NCBI GenBank assembly: GCA_963976395.1
Contig: CAXBLG010000004.1
Span: 1 to 64,000 of the forward strand
Direction: 5' to 3'
Length of the DNA stretch: 64,000 nucleotides
DNA from: UBA11612 sp963976395
GTDB lineage: Bacteria; Pseudomonadota; Alphaproteobacteria; Rhodospirillales; Rhodospirillaceae
The notes below the pieces were generated by a model. The model was not told the origin of the DNA. It saw only the letters and a program-made list of their open reading frames with translations, and did no database searches. Every line of letters begins with the position of its first letter. The stretch's first letter is position 1. Both the position numbers and the translations under genes were made by a program. Of this stretch, positions 8,766-17,216 are shown piece after piece.

Positions 8766-9683
8766 ATGAACAGCAACACGCGCGCGACCATACTTATTGT
8801 TGAGGACGATCCCGCCATTCGGGCACTGCTGACAAGCGTCCTGAGCATTGATTGGAATATCCTCACGGTGGAGACCGGAGCCGCAACGATCACGGCCACA
8901 CTTGAGAATTTGCCTGACGTGATCCTTTTGGATGTCGGCCTACCGGACGTGCCGGGATTTGAGGTCTGCCGCCACCTTAAATCCGACCCCCGCGTTGCTT
9001 CCATTCCCGTTATTTTCCTGACGAGCCACACCTCGCCGCAGCATGAGGTCCAGGGACTCGAAGCTGGAGGTATCGATTATATCACCAAGCCGATCAATCC
9101 ATTGATCTTGCGGGCGCGTGTGCGCAACCATGTGGAACTCAAGCTAAGCCGAGATGCTTTGGAGCAACTCGCACGCATGGACGGATTGACCGGTCTGATG
9201 AATCGTCGGTCGTTCGATGCCGCGCTGGATCGCGAGTGGCGGCGTTCGGCGCGTACCCAGCATAACATTTCCGTGATCATGATGGATGTGGATCACTTTA
9301 AGCAGTTCAACGATACCTACGGCCACAGCGCGGGAGATGAATGCCTAAAGCAAATCGCGCGCGCGGCCGAAGGTGCCCTGCAGCGGCCCGCCGACCTCGT
9401 TGCCCGGTACGGAGGCGAAGAGTTTGTCGCTTTGTTGCCCGACACGGCTCAAGACGGCGCGATGTCCGTTGCCGAAGAAATACGCACGGCCGTCAGTGCT
9501 TTGAAAATTCCGCATAGTGCTTCAAGCGCGGCCTCTTATGTAACGATGAGCATGGGCTTTGCCACCACCGTCGCGACCACGGCTCCGAATCCCAGCGCGT
9601 TGGTTAAAGCCGCGGACACCCAGCTTTACGCAGCCAAGAAAGATGGGCGCAACCGGACCAAGGGCACAGTAGTTAAGCTTTAG
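8766..9683 (+). CDS. Receiver-GGDEF response regulator, probable diguanylate cyclase
   Basis: The 305-residue protein has an N-terminal receiver with phospho-acceptor D56 (LLDVGLPDVPG) and K in DYITKPI, then a GGDEF domain whose active loop reads GGEEF at 216-220. The inhibitory site RxxD is present at 207-210, exactly five residues before the loop, so product feedback by c-di-GMP is expected. DGLTGLMNRRSFD and MDVDHFKQFNDTYGH are conserved. Layout matches the PleD/WspR type with one receiver. I chose ATG 8766 over the 47-codon upstream extension because the receiver begins right after it. Its end overlaps the hybrid kinase by 11 bases. Confidence 0.9.
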   Translation: MNSNTRATILIVEDDPAIRALLTSVLSIDWNILTVETGAATITATLENLPDVILLDVGLPDVPGFEVCRHLKSDPRVASIPVIFLTSHTSPQHEVQGLEAGGIDYITKPINPLILRARVRNHVELKLSRDALEQLARMDGLTGLMNRRSFDAALDREWRRSARTQHNISVIMMDVDHFKQFNDTYGHSAGDECLKQIARAAEGALQRPADLVARYGGEEFVALLPDTAQDGAMSVAEEIRTAVSALKIPHSASSAASYVTMSMGFATTVATTAPNPSALVKAADTQLYAAKKDGRNRTKGTVVKL

Positions 9684-12600
9684 CTGCATCCAAGGGGTTT
9701 GATCCGGCACGTGCCGACAACGCACGCTCAACGGCCGCAATTTCAAATCTTACGTCCGGCATGATTTGTTTGATGTCGTCCACGGTGGCCGCATCCATCT
9801 CGATGAATTTGGCCAATGCAGTCACGCGCGGCGCGCCGAATTGAGCACATAGGCCTTTGAGCGCGTGCCCAGTGCGTTGTGCGGCTATTAGATCCTCTGC
9901 CATCATAGCCTCTTCAAGGTCTGCGTAATACTGCTGCATATTTTCACTGAAGGTGCCCAACATCACACTTAGAACATCTGCACCAATAGATTCTTCAAGG
10001 ATATGCAGAACGCCCTCATCAAGTTCAGCATCCGGCGTGCTTTGACTAGACCTTTTCGAACTGTCCGTTGCGGGCATCACGGATACGGCGGACACGGCGT
10101 CTCCTTCTGCCCCCGGAGACACTTGACGGTTTATCTCATGGACAAGGTCGTCCCAATTCACAGGTTTGCCAACAATGGCGTTCACACCTGCATCAAAGTA
10201 CGTCTGCCGATGGTCGACGACGACATCTGCGGTCAGTGCAATTACGGGTACGTTTGAGTAGGGGCTTTTCGAATTTCGAATCGTCTTCGTTGCTTCCATC
10301 CCATCCATGACGGGCATCTGCATATCCATGAGGACAATGTCATAAGGCTTATTGCGCAAGGCTTCGACGGCCAATGCACCATTTTCCACCACATCCACCA
10401 CATACCCAATACGCGTCAACATTGTGGATATGAGAAGCCGGTTCGTTTCATTATCTTCTGCGACAAGAATCTTGTGCGCGACCTCCACGGACTGGGTCAA
10501 AATCTTACGCGTACGCGAGCGTTTCTGTTTTTGTCCCCCTCCATGATCCGGAGTCACGTTCACAGAAAACCTAACTGTGGTTCCCTTACCGACCCGGCCG
10601 GATATATCGATTGATCCGCCCATCGCCTCCACAAGCCGCTTGCAAATGGCAAGCCCAAGACCAGAGCCGCCGTATTTCCGAGAGGTGGAAATATCAGCCT
10701 GTTTAAAGGGTTGAAAAAGGCTAGCCGCTTGATCTGCATCCATACCGATGCCCGTATCGGCGACACTAAAGGATAATTTCAACGACTTATCACGTCGTTC
10801 TTCTTGAGTATGGCTAACAGTAATACTGCCTTTTTCCGTAAACTTGACAGCGTTGCCGATAAGATTTGACAACACCTGGCGTAAACGATTTGGGTCTCCG
10901 ACGACGGCATCTTGGAAAGTTTTCGGAAGATTCGCCTTAACGATGACCCCCTTAGTCGAGGCCGCCGAACTGAACAAACTCACTGTATCCTCAACCACAT
11001 CCGAAACATCAAAAGGTGTAGCCTCAATCTGGAGATGGCCGGCTTCAATCTTGGAAAAATCGAGGATGTCGTTTAGGAGTTCCAACAACGACCGGGCGGA
11101 CCGCGTCAAAACACGTGTCAACTCTTCCTGTTGTGTATTCAAACCGCTCATAAGCAGAAGATCGGCCATCCCGAGCACACCGGTCATTGGCGTCCGCAGT
11201 TCGTGACTCATCATGGCCAAGAACTGAGATTTTGCCTCATTCGCTTGTTCGGCTTTTTCCCGCGCCATCTCAAGATTCTGTGCGAGCACGCTTAGCTCTT
11301 CTGTTTGCTCCTTAAGGCGATCCCGAACCGCAGCAAGCTCAGTCTCACGCTCAACGCGCTCCGTGACATCGCGGGACGAAGAAACAATCGCCATGCCTGT
11401 CGCTCCGGTCGGAGACTCAACCTTCGAACTATTGGACTCAACCCATATAAGCTTCCCATTCTTACAACGCATCTGCCAAAGAACTTGCCCCATGCCTTCC
11501 AACGCAATGTTTTTGCGTTCTTCCGAAAGCACGCCGTCAAACGATGCATTGAGATCAAATATACTGCGTCCGATTAATTCGTCCGGTGTATAGCCCGTGG
11601 CGCGTTCAAATGATGGAGAGATGTAGCGGTAGACAAGATCTTCATCGTACAGCGTAATAAAGTCGGACACGTTGTCCGCCAACAACCGAAACCGGCCCTC
11701 GCTGGCTCTCAGTTCACGTTCCGCTCGCTTTCGTTCGGTGATATCGACGGCAATAACCTGCACCGCCGGCTCACCTTCCCATTTGATGGCGCGTCCAACT
11801 GTTTCAAGACAACGCTTGGCTCCAGTTCGGCTGAGTATTTCTTGTTCAACGACAACGCCGTCCATCTCTCCAGAGATTAGGCTCTCCCACAACTCTTCTG
11901 ATTTCTCCCATGTCACCCCAGAACTGTGAATTAAAATGGAATCTAGAGAAAGAATCTGATTGACGTCGTCATATCCAAGAAGGCGCGCATAAACTTGATT
12001 GCAAAACAGCGGCCTAAATTGGCGGTGTACCAGAAGGCCTTGAATAGAATTATCGATCAGACTGCGATACTTCTGCTCGCTATCCGCAACAGATTGCTGA
12101 GCTAAACGCCGCGCTGAAATGTCTCTTAAAAACCCGATGGTCCGGGTTCTGTGGCCCGTCACATCAAACTGACCCGCCATTCGAAAATGCAGCCAAATCA
12201 TATGCCCTTTGGTATGACGCCCGCGCACTTCCATATCGAGCGCCGTCCCACGAATACGAAAAGCTTCGAGTTCGGCCAGAAACTCCGGAAGATCGTCCTC
12301 GTGAAGATAGGTCGACAATGTCCCCAGATTTGGCGCAAACGATGGGTCTTCAACACCGAAAATTTCACGCACACGAGGCGACCAATAAACTTCGGACGTG
12401 ACTTCATCGACATCGAAGTATCCAGCTTGGGAAACATTAATCGCGAGTTCCAATGATTCTTGATTTTGCCGCAACCTTTCCGTGGCCGCCCGACGTTCGG
12501 TCACTTCGACAAAGCTGCCGATCGCGCGAACTGGCTTGTCGCCGTCAAACGTGACAATGCGCCCACGGCTATGAATCCATACATAGCGCCCCGAACTGTG

Positions 12601-13374
12601 ACGCATCCGATACTCTACGCCGTACGGCTCACCTGTTGCGGCGTGATTGCGGAAAGCATGTACAACGTCCGGCAGATCTTCCGGATGGCACAACTCATTG
12701 TGCTGCGCCATTGTCGGTTTGAAGGCCGACGGCTCTAGCCCCAGAATGTCGGCGAACCTCGACCCCGCGAACAAACGGTCGGTCTCGATATCCCAATCCC
12801 ATATGGCGGCGCCCATCGCTGTAATCGCGGTTTGCAGCTGCTCTTCGCGCTCAGCCACATTACGCTCGGCCGTCTTGCGCGAGGTGATGTCATTGGCAAT
12901 ACCGAAAAATCCGATAAATTTGCCCGAGCGATCATACTGGTACCGTGTCGCTAGGAGGACATCTTTGACCAACCCATTGTCGCAACGAATCCGAATTTCC
13001 GCATCACCGCCTTTGCCATCCGTCAGCTCCGCATTGGTCAAGCGTTCAACGAGCGGCAAGTCTTCCGGAAAAATGCGAGACCTTACGGTTGAAAGGGTTG
13101 GGACAAAGGTTTTCGGGTCTTCGCCAAAAACCTCATACATGCCTGCCGACCAAGTTAGGGCATCGGTGTCCAAGCGCCGGTTCCAATAGCCCAGACGCGC
13201 GACATTTTCCGCAAGTGCGATTTCACGCGAAAGTTCTTTCAAATCGCGCGAAAGGCGGACGCGCTCAGGCAGACGAATGACAAAAAGAGCCAACGCAACC
13301 AAAACGGCCAGCAGCACAGCCAAGAGGCTCAGGATGGCTGCATCTGATTTCAGAAAATCAAGTATCGCGGTCAT
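9673..13374 (-). CDS. PAS-rich hybrid sensor histidine kinase with receiver and Hpt domains
   Basis: This 1233-residue protein has one N-terminal membrane helix (about 13-34), then about five PAS/PAC repeats (about 50-660; WxG and DITxRK/DITERK ends recur), a coiled linker, HisKA with H724 (MMSHELRTPM), HATPase_c with N, DTGIGM and GGSGLGLAIC boxes (about 770-940), a receiver with D1017 (LMDMQMPVMDG) and a C-terminal Hpt with H1170 (GHALKGL). It therefore holds a full H-D-H phosphorelay and would pass phosphate to a separate receiver; the two regulators next door are obvious candidates. One helix and many PAS domains suggest mainly cytoplasmic sensing (redox, light or small ligand). The 165-base gap before it probably holds its promoter. 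Confidence 0.92.
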   Translation of the reverse strand: MTAILDFLKSDAAILSLLAVLLAVLVALALFVIRLPERVRLSRDLKELSREIALAENVARLGYWNRRLDTDALTWSAGMYEVFGEDPKTFVPTLSTVRSRIFPEDLPLVERLTNAELTDGKGGDAEIRIRCDNGLVKDVLLATRYQYDRSGKFIGFFGIANDITSRKTAERNVAEREEQLQTAITAMGAAIWDWDIETDRLFAGSRFADILGLEPSAFKPTMAQHNELCHPEDLPDVVHAFRNHAATGEPYGVEYRMRHSSGRYVWIHSRGRIVTFDGDKPVRAIGSFVEVTERRAATERLRQNQESLELAINVSQAGYFDVDEVTSEVYWSPRVREIFGVEDPSFAPNLGTLSTYLHEDDLPEFLAELEAFRIRGTALDMEVRGRHTKGHMIWLHFRMAGQFDVTGHRTRTIGFLRDISARRLAQQSVADSEQKYRSLIDNSIQGLLVHRQFRPLFCNQVYARLLGYDDVNQILSLDSILIHSSGVTWEKSEELWESLISGEMDGVVVEQEILSRTGAKRCLETVGRAIKWEGEPAVQVIAVDITERKRAERELRASEGRFRLLADNVSDFITLYDEDLVYRYISPSFERATGYTPDELIGRSIFDLNASFDGVLSEERKNIALEGMGQVLWQMRCKNGKLIWVESNSSKVESPTGATGMAIVSSSRDVTERVERETELAAVRDRLKEQTEELSVLAQNLEMAREKAEQANEAKSQFLAMMSHELRTPMTGVLGMADLLLMSGLNTQQEELTRVLTRSARSLLELLNDILDFSKIEAGHLQIEATPFDVSDVVEDTVSLFSSAASTKGVIVKANLPKTFQDAVVGDPNRLRQVLSNLIGNAVKFTEKGSITVSHTQEERRDKSLKLSFSVADTGIGMDADQAASLFQPFKQADISTSRKYGGSGLGLAICKRLVEAMGGSIDISGRVGKGTTVRFSVNVTPDHGGGQKQKRSRTRKILTQSVEVAHKILVAEDNETNRLLISTMLTRIGYVVDVVENGALAVEALRNKPYDIVLMDMQMPVMDGMEATKTIRNSKSPYSNVPVIALTADVVVDHRQTYFDAGVNAIVGKPVNWDDLVHEINRQVSPGAEGDAVSAVSVMPATDSSKRSSQSTPDAELDEGVLHILEESIGADVLSVMLGTFSENMQQYYADLEEAMMAEDLIAAQRTGHALKGLCAQFGAPRVTALAKFIEMDAATVDDIKQIMPDVRFEIAAVERALSARAGSNPLDAAKA

Positions 13375-13539
13375 GGCCCCTCAAATCTGCAGATACCCGC
13401 TTGGTTTCCCGCATCCAAAAAGGAGGAGGCCACATCGGCTCGGCATCAAGGCCCATTCTAGCCCAAATAAAATCTTGAGGCGAAGTCTCGCGCACAAAAT
13501 CAACGCAAGATGGCCGCATGTTTCGAATACCCGAGACCT

Positions 13540-14178
13540 TTACCGGCGCTTAAGCCACCCGCGCTCGGTGACAAATTCCCGAATTGAGCGAGACAGGGCC
13601 TCAAAAGAGAGCCCTTCGGCTTTCCATTTCAGACGCCGAGCCGCAAGCTCATCAACGCGCCCCGCCCACTCGGGGCCGAAAACGTCTTTTTCTAGAAACT
13701 CTCTAATCAGACGGGACAACCCGGCTGCCGTACCGTCCGTTGAAATCGTGACTTGCAGATGCCCACGCCTTACACGCGCCGGAAGATGAAAGTCACAAAG
13801 CGGAATACGGTCTTGGACATGCACCAAGGCGCCGACGCGCTTAGCCTGTGTCCGGAGATTCGCCGCCTGTTCGTCGTCCATATCTGCAACAAACATTAAT
13901 TGCGGACGAATGCGTTCGAAGTCTTCTTGCGTCGGCCACCGCTCTGCCAACCTCGCCCCTGCCGCGTTCTTTAACTCTTCCGTGGCCGCAACTGAGAAGA
14001 CGTAGATGTCGGTTGCACCAAACTCTTCCAACATAGCGAAACGAGACGGCAACTCCCCACCCCCAACCAGCACAATCGGAAGGTTGATGACATTGAGCAT
14101 CAGAGGAAACATCAGAGGTATGGTCGTAGCCGCGAGATCGGCCGTTTCAATAGGTGCCGATTTGTCGTCCCTGCTCAT
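13540..14178 (-). CDS. Precorrin-2 dehydrogenase / sirohydrochlorin ferrochelatase (CysG N-terminal domain, Met8-like)
   Basis: The 212-residue protein carries an NAD-binding fold with the FPLMLNV...VLVGGGELPSRFAMLEEFGA signature, an expected acidic stretch in MFVADMDDE, and HVQDRIPLCDFHLPARVRRGHLQVTISTDGTAAGLSRLIREFLE, the hallmark of the CysG-B/Met8 family. It oxidises precorrin-2 to sirohydrochlorin and may insert iron to give siroheme. Its ATG overlaps the TAA of hemB by one base (TAATG), so the two are translationally coupled. With cobA (19202-20026) in the same gene run it splits the functions that are fused in E. coli CysG. Confidence 0.85.
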   Translation of the reverse strand: MSRDDKSAPIETADLAATTIPLMFPLMLNVINLPIVLVGGGELPSRFAMLEEFGATDIYVFSVAATEELKNAAGARLAERWPTQEDFERIRPQLMFVADMDDEQAANLRTQAKRVGALVHVQDRIPLCDFHLPARVRRGHLQVTISTDGTAAGLSRLIREFLEKDVFGPEWAGRVDELAARRLKWKAEGLSFEALSRSIREFVTERGWLKRR

Positions 14179-15191
14179 TAAGAGGCACGACCGGTTAGCG
14201 CCCGTGCTACGTCAAGCGCAGCATAAGTCAGAATGGCCGACGCCCCCGCGCGTTTGAACCCGACAAGAGACTCATGAAATGCCGCAGCCTGGTCGAACGC
14301 ACCCGCCGCCGCCGAAACCGCGATCATCGCGTATTCACCGCTGACCTGATACGCGAGAATGGGCACGTTAACGTGCGATTTCACCGCCGCAATAACATCC
14401 AGATACGGCATCCCCGGCTTGACCATAATCAGGTCTGCCCCCTCGGCGACATCGAACGCGGCTTCACGCAAGGCTTCGTCCACATTGCCGAAGTCCATTT
14501 GGTAGGTGTGCTTACCCTTTACGCCTAGCGCTCCTTTTGATCCCACTGCATCGCGGAACGGTCCGTAAAAGGACGACGCGTACTTCACCGCATAAGACAA
14601 AATCATGGTGTTGACGTTACCCGCGCCTTCCAAAGCCTTGCGGATCGCGCCGATGCGGCCGTCCATCATGTCTGACGGCGCAACCACATCACATCCGGCT
14701 TGCGCTAAAAGCAGCGCCTGTCGCGTCAGCACATCCACCGTCGGATCGTTCGCCACGTCGCCGTCGATGATTAGGCCGTCGTGCCCGTGCGTTGTATAGG
14801 GGTCTAAAGCAACGTCGCAAATAATGCCGATATCAGGCACAGCCGACTTAATGGCTTTTACGGCACGGCACACAAGATTTTCCGGGTTCAGAGCGTCCGT
14901 ACCCACGTCATCCTTAAGAGCGGGATCAACCACCGGAAACAGCGCGAGAGCCGGAATTCCCAAGCCCTGAGCATCCTTCGCCGTCTTAACGGCTTCGTCG
15001 ATGGAGAGCCGCGCCACGCCAGGCAAGCTTGCGACGGGCTCGCGTACGCCGCTGCCTTCAATAACAAACAGAGGCAGAACCAGGTCGTTCGGCGTGAGCA
15101 CCGATTCACGCACCAATCGGCGCCTCCAATCCGAGGCGCGCGAGCGGCGTAATCGTGTCGTCGGATATGAACCTAAAACTTGTCCACTCAT
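14178..15191 (-). CDS. hemB: Delta-aminolevulinic acid dehydratase (porphobilinogen synthase)
   Basis: HemB joins two 5-aminolevulinate molecules into porphobilinogen. The 337-residue protein has both active-site lysine regions (LSYAVKYASSFYGPFRDA and LIMVKPGMPYLD), and the metal-site region CDVALDPYTTHGHDG has aspartates/threonines where zinc enzymes have cysteines, which points to the magnesium-type enzyme. The start at 15191 overlaps the hemD stop by 4 bases (ATGA); an upstream extension of 34 codons lies inside hemD and is unlikely. Co-location with hemD and precorrin-2 dehydrogenase suggests tetrapyrrole supply for siroheme. Confidence 0.94.
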   Translation of the reverse strand: MSGQVLGSYPTTRLRRSRASDWRRRLVRESVLTPNDLVLPLFVIEGSGVREPVASLPGVARLSIDEAVKTAKDAQGLGIPALALFPVVDPALKDDVGTDALNPENLVCRAVKAIKSAVPDIGIICDVALDPYTTHGHDGLIIDGDVANDPTVDVLTRQALLLAQAGCDVVAPSDMMDGRIGAIRKALEGAGNVNTMILSYAVKYASSFYGPFRDAVGSKGALGVKGKHTYQMDFGNVDEALREAAFDVAEGADLIMVKPGMPYLDVIAAVKSHVNVPILAYQVSGEYAMIAVSAAAGAFDQAAAFHESLVGFKRAGASAILTYAALDVARALTGRAS

Positions 15192-15907
15192 TGCATCACC
15201 TTTGATATCAAACCTATGTCTGCGGCCACCTCTCGCGTTGCGGCCACCATCGCCTCCAGTGTCGGGCTTGGGGCGACCGCGCGACACTGCCACGGACCCT
15301 CAGTTCCCGCAAATATATCATGGCTGATTCCAACCGCGTACAGACGGCTGTTGGTCGCCGTTACCTGCGCCTTGCCAAAGAGCGTAGTCACCGTCTCCGC
15401 GCTTCTTCTCGAAAAGAGTGGCACGATAATCTGCGCGTTAGCTTTAACCACGCTCAGTACGGACGCCGGCATTTCGTTCAGCGGCACCATGCGATAGACC
15501 GGGAGCCGCCGGACACGTTTTGGGAATACTTCAGATAAGTCCTTTGCGACATCCTCGGCGGAGGCATACAGGGCCATCTCGAACGGCTGATCTGCAAGAT
15601 ACTGCTCCATATCCGCGGCATCCACCCCAGTGCACACGACGTCACCAAAGCCGGCCATGCGGGCAGCTTCCTCGGTTCCCGGTCCGACCGCATACGCTTT
15701 TTTCGACAACCACAAGCCCGCAGCAGAAAATTGAGCTACAGCGACTTGGCTAGTCAGAATCACGGCATCGAATGCGCGCGGGTCGGGAAGCTCTGCATCG
15801 GTGGCCTCTGGCCTCAGCACAGGGCAATCAAGAATTGGCAATCCAAGCTCGGCAAAGGCCGCGTGAAACCGGTCCTGATAAAACCCCGGGCGCGTATTTA
15901 AAATCAT
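15188..15907 (-). CDS. hemD: Uroporphyrinogen-III synthase
   Basis: The 239-residue protein fits HemD in length and order: N-terminal ILNTRPG, FDAVILTSQVAVAQFSAAG (the SxxAV/F motif), AVGPGTEEAARMAGFGDVVC, then the second half with PVYRMVPL, IIVPLFSRRSAETV and AVGISHDIFAGT. HemD closes hydroxymethylbilane to uroporphyrinogen III, the branch point to heme and siroheme. Sequence in this family is poorly conserved, so the motif pattern matters more than identity. It is separated from cysH by 65 bases that contain a small hairpin (CCCTTC-ACAC-GAAGGG), and it overlaps hemB by 4 bases. Confidence 0.88.
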   Translation of the reverse strand: MILNTRPGFYQDRFHAAFAELGLPILDCPVLRPEATDAELPDPRAFDAVILTSQVAVAQFSAAGLWLSKKAYAVGPGTEEAARMAGFGDVVCTGVDAADMEQYLADQPFEMALYASAEDVAKDLSEVFPKRVRRLPVYRMVPLNEMPASVLSVVKANAQIIVPLFSRRSAETVTTLFGKAQVTATNSRLYAVGISHDIFAGTEGPWQCRAVAPSPTLEAMVAATREVAADIGLISKVMQ

Positions 15908-15972
15908 GCCGCGACCTATAATGTGGAAGTGGCCTGTATAGTTACGCCCTTCACACGAAGGGGCAAGGCGCT

Positions 15973-16695
15973 TTAAGCATTGACCTTAGCCAACACTTGG
16001 CCGATCGGCATATGAATACCGCATTCGGTTTTGTCGCTGCCGCGCCAGCGTCCGGCACGCGCGTCTTCGCCAGGCTCGACCCTATCGGTGCACGGCATGC
16101 AGCCGATGCTCAAGTACCCGTCAGCTTCTAAGGGGTGACGCGGCAGATCGTGCTCTTCGAAATATGCATCGATGTCTTCTTTGGTCCAGTGTGCGAGCGG
16201 ATTGATTTTGAACTTCTCGCCCTCAGCCTCGAACACTGACAACGTCGCACGTGTGCCGGCCTGAAAGGACTTTCGTCCCGTGAACCACGCATCGTAGGGT
16301 TTGAGCGCCCTTTGTAACGGCTCCACCTTGCGCAGCGCGCAGCACGCATCCGGGTTCGTCGACCACAAAACCCCACGCGGATCGCCTGCGGCAATGGCAG
16401 CCGGGTCAGGCGTGATCGATTGAACACCCGTCAATCCAAGTTTCTCAACAAGCTTATCTCTATAGCGCTTGGTTTCACCAAACAGCTTACCCGTATCGAG
16501 AAAGACCACCGGTGTGTCGGGATTAGCTTGCGACAACATATGCAGAAGAACAGCCGACTCAGTACCGAATGAGGAAACCAGAGCAATACGACCTGGAAAC
16601 TCGTCGTGAATCAAAGCCCGAATGATCTCGCCCGGCTCGGCCGAGTCATACCGCACATTCAACTCCGCGAGACGATCTGCAACTGCATTGATCAT
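15973..16695 (-). CDS. cysH: Adenylylsulfate-type (iron-sulfur) reductase CysH
   Basis: The enzyme reduces activated sulfate to sulfite. In 240 residues I see SSFGTESAVLLHM (nucleotide site), FLDTGKLFGET, and the paired cysteines CC at 118-119 (CCALRKVEPL) and CxxC at 199-202 (CMPC), the [4Fe-4S] signature of enzymes that prefer APS over PAPS. The catalytic ECGIH stands near the end. The ATG overlaps the DUF934 stop by 4 bases. It is part of the minus-strand sulfite reductase run. Confidence 0.94.
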   Translation of the reverse strand: MINAVADRLAELNVRYDSAEPGEIIRALIHDEFPGRIALVSSFGTESAVLLHMLSQANPDTPVVFLDTGKLFGETKRYRDKLVEKLGLTGVQSITPDPAAIAAGDPRGVLWSTNPDACCALRKVEPLQRALKPYDAWFTGRKSFQAGTRATLSVFEAEGEKFKINPLAHWTKEDIDAYFEEHDLPRHPLEADGYLSIGCMPCTDRVEPGEDARAGRWRGSDKTECGIHMPIGQVLAKVNA

Positions 16696-17216
16696 GAAGC
16701 ATTATTTCCATTTGTCGGTGCGGCGCCCCCATTGTGGCGCTTATCAAGAATTGTCGCGGTCCGGTCACTGGCGCGTTGATACCAAACTGAATACGCCGCA
16801 ACAGCGCGTTTCAACGTGTCGATAGAGAAATTTTCATCCACATCGAAGGTCGTGAACCCACAGCGCAACAGGAACAAGGCTTGGTCGGGAATAAACTGAC
16901 CCGCAGCACGCAAATCATTTTCATAGTCATAGCGTTCGCGCAGCAACCGACCGATTGAGAATGGCCGCCCATCCTTCATACCGTCGAAGCGGACGACGAC
17001 CACGTCGAGTTGCGGAAGAAACGGCTTAAGTTGCTCCAAGTCCACATCGCCCATAATCTCAACGCCGACTTCGGACGCATCGGCAAACAAGCTGTTATGT
17101 TCGTTCTTAAGGCGTTCAAGCGAGACGATGGCGCGCGCGCCCTTAACCGCCGGCGCATCGTCGGCCAGCGTTGTCCAAGAATCTTCGATCGGTCCGTTAC
17201 GATCAACGACCGGCAT
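16692..17216 (-). CDS. DUF934 protein, accessory to sulfite reductase
   Basis: A 174-residue protein of the DUF934 family, which in alphaproteobacteria and other proteobacteria sits between sulfite reductase and cysH. Visible family features are VVRFDGMKDGRPFSIGRLLRERY and LRAAGQFIPDQALFLLRCGF. Function is not established; an oxidoreductase accessory role is inferred only from the neighbourhood. I placed the start at 17216 (MPVVDRNGPIEDSW), which overlaps the sulfite reductase stop by 14 bases; the frame further upstream is inside that gene. Confidence 0.85.
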   Translation of the reverse strand: MPVVDRNGPIEDSWTTLADDAPAVKGARAIVSLERLKNEHNSLFADASEVGVEIMGDVDLEQLKPFLPQLDVVVVRFDGMKDGRPFSIGRLLRERYDYENDLRAAGQFIPDQALFLLRCGFTTFDVDENFSIDTLKRAVAAYSVWYQRASDRTATILDKRHNGGAAPTNGNNAS

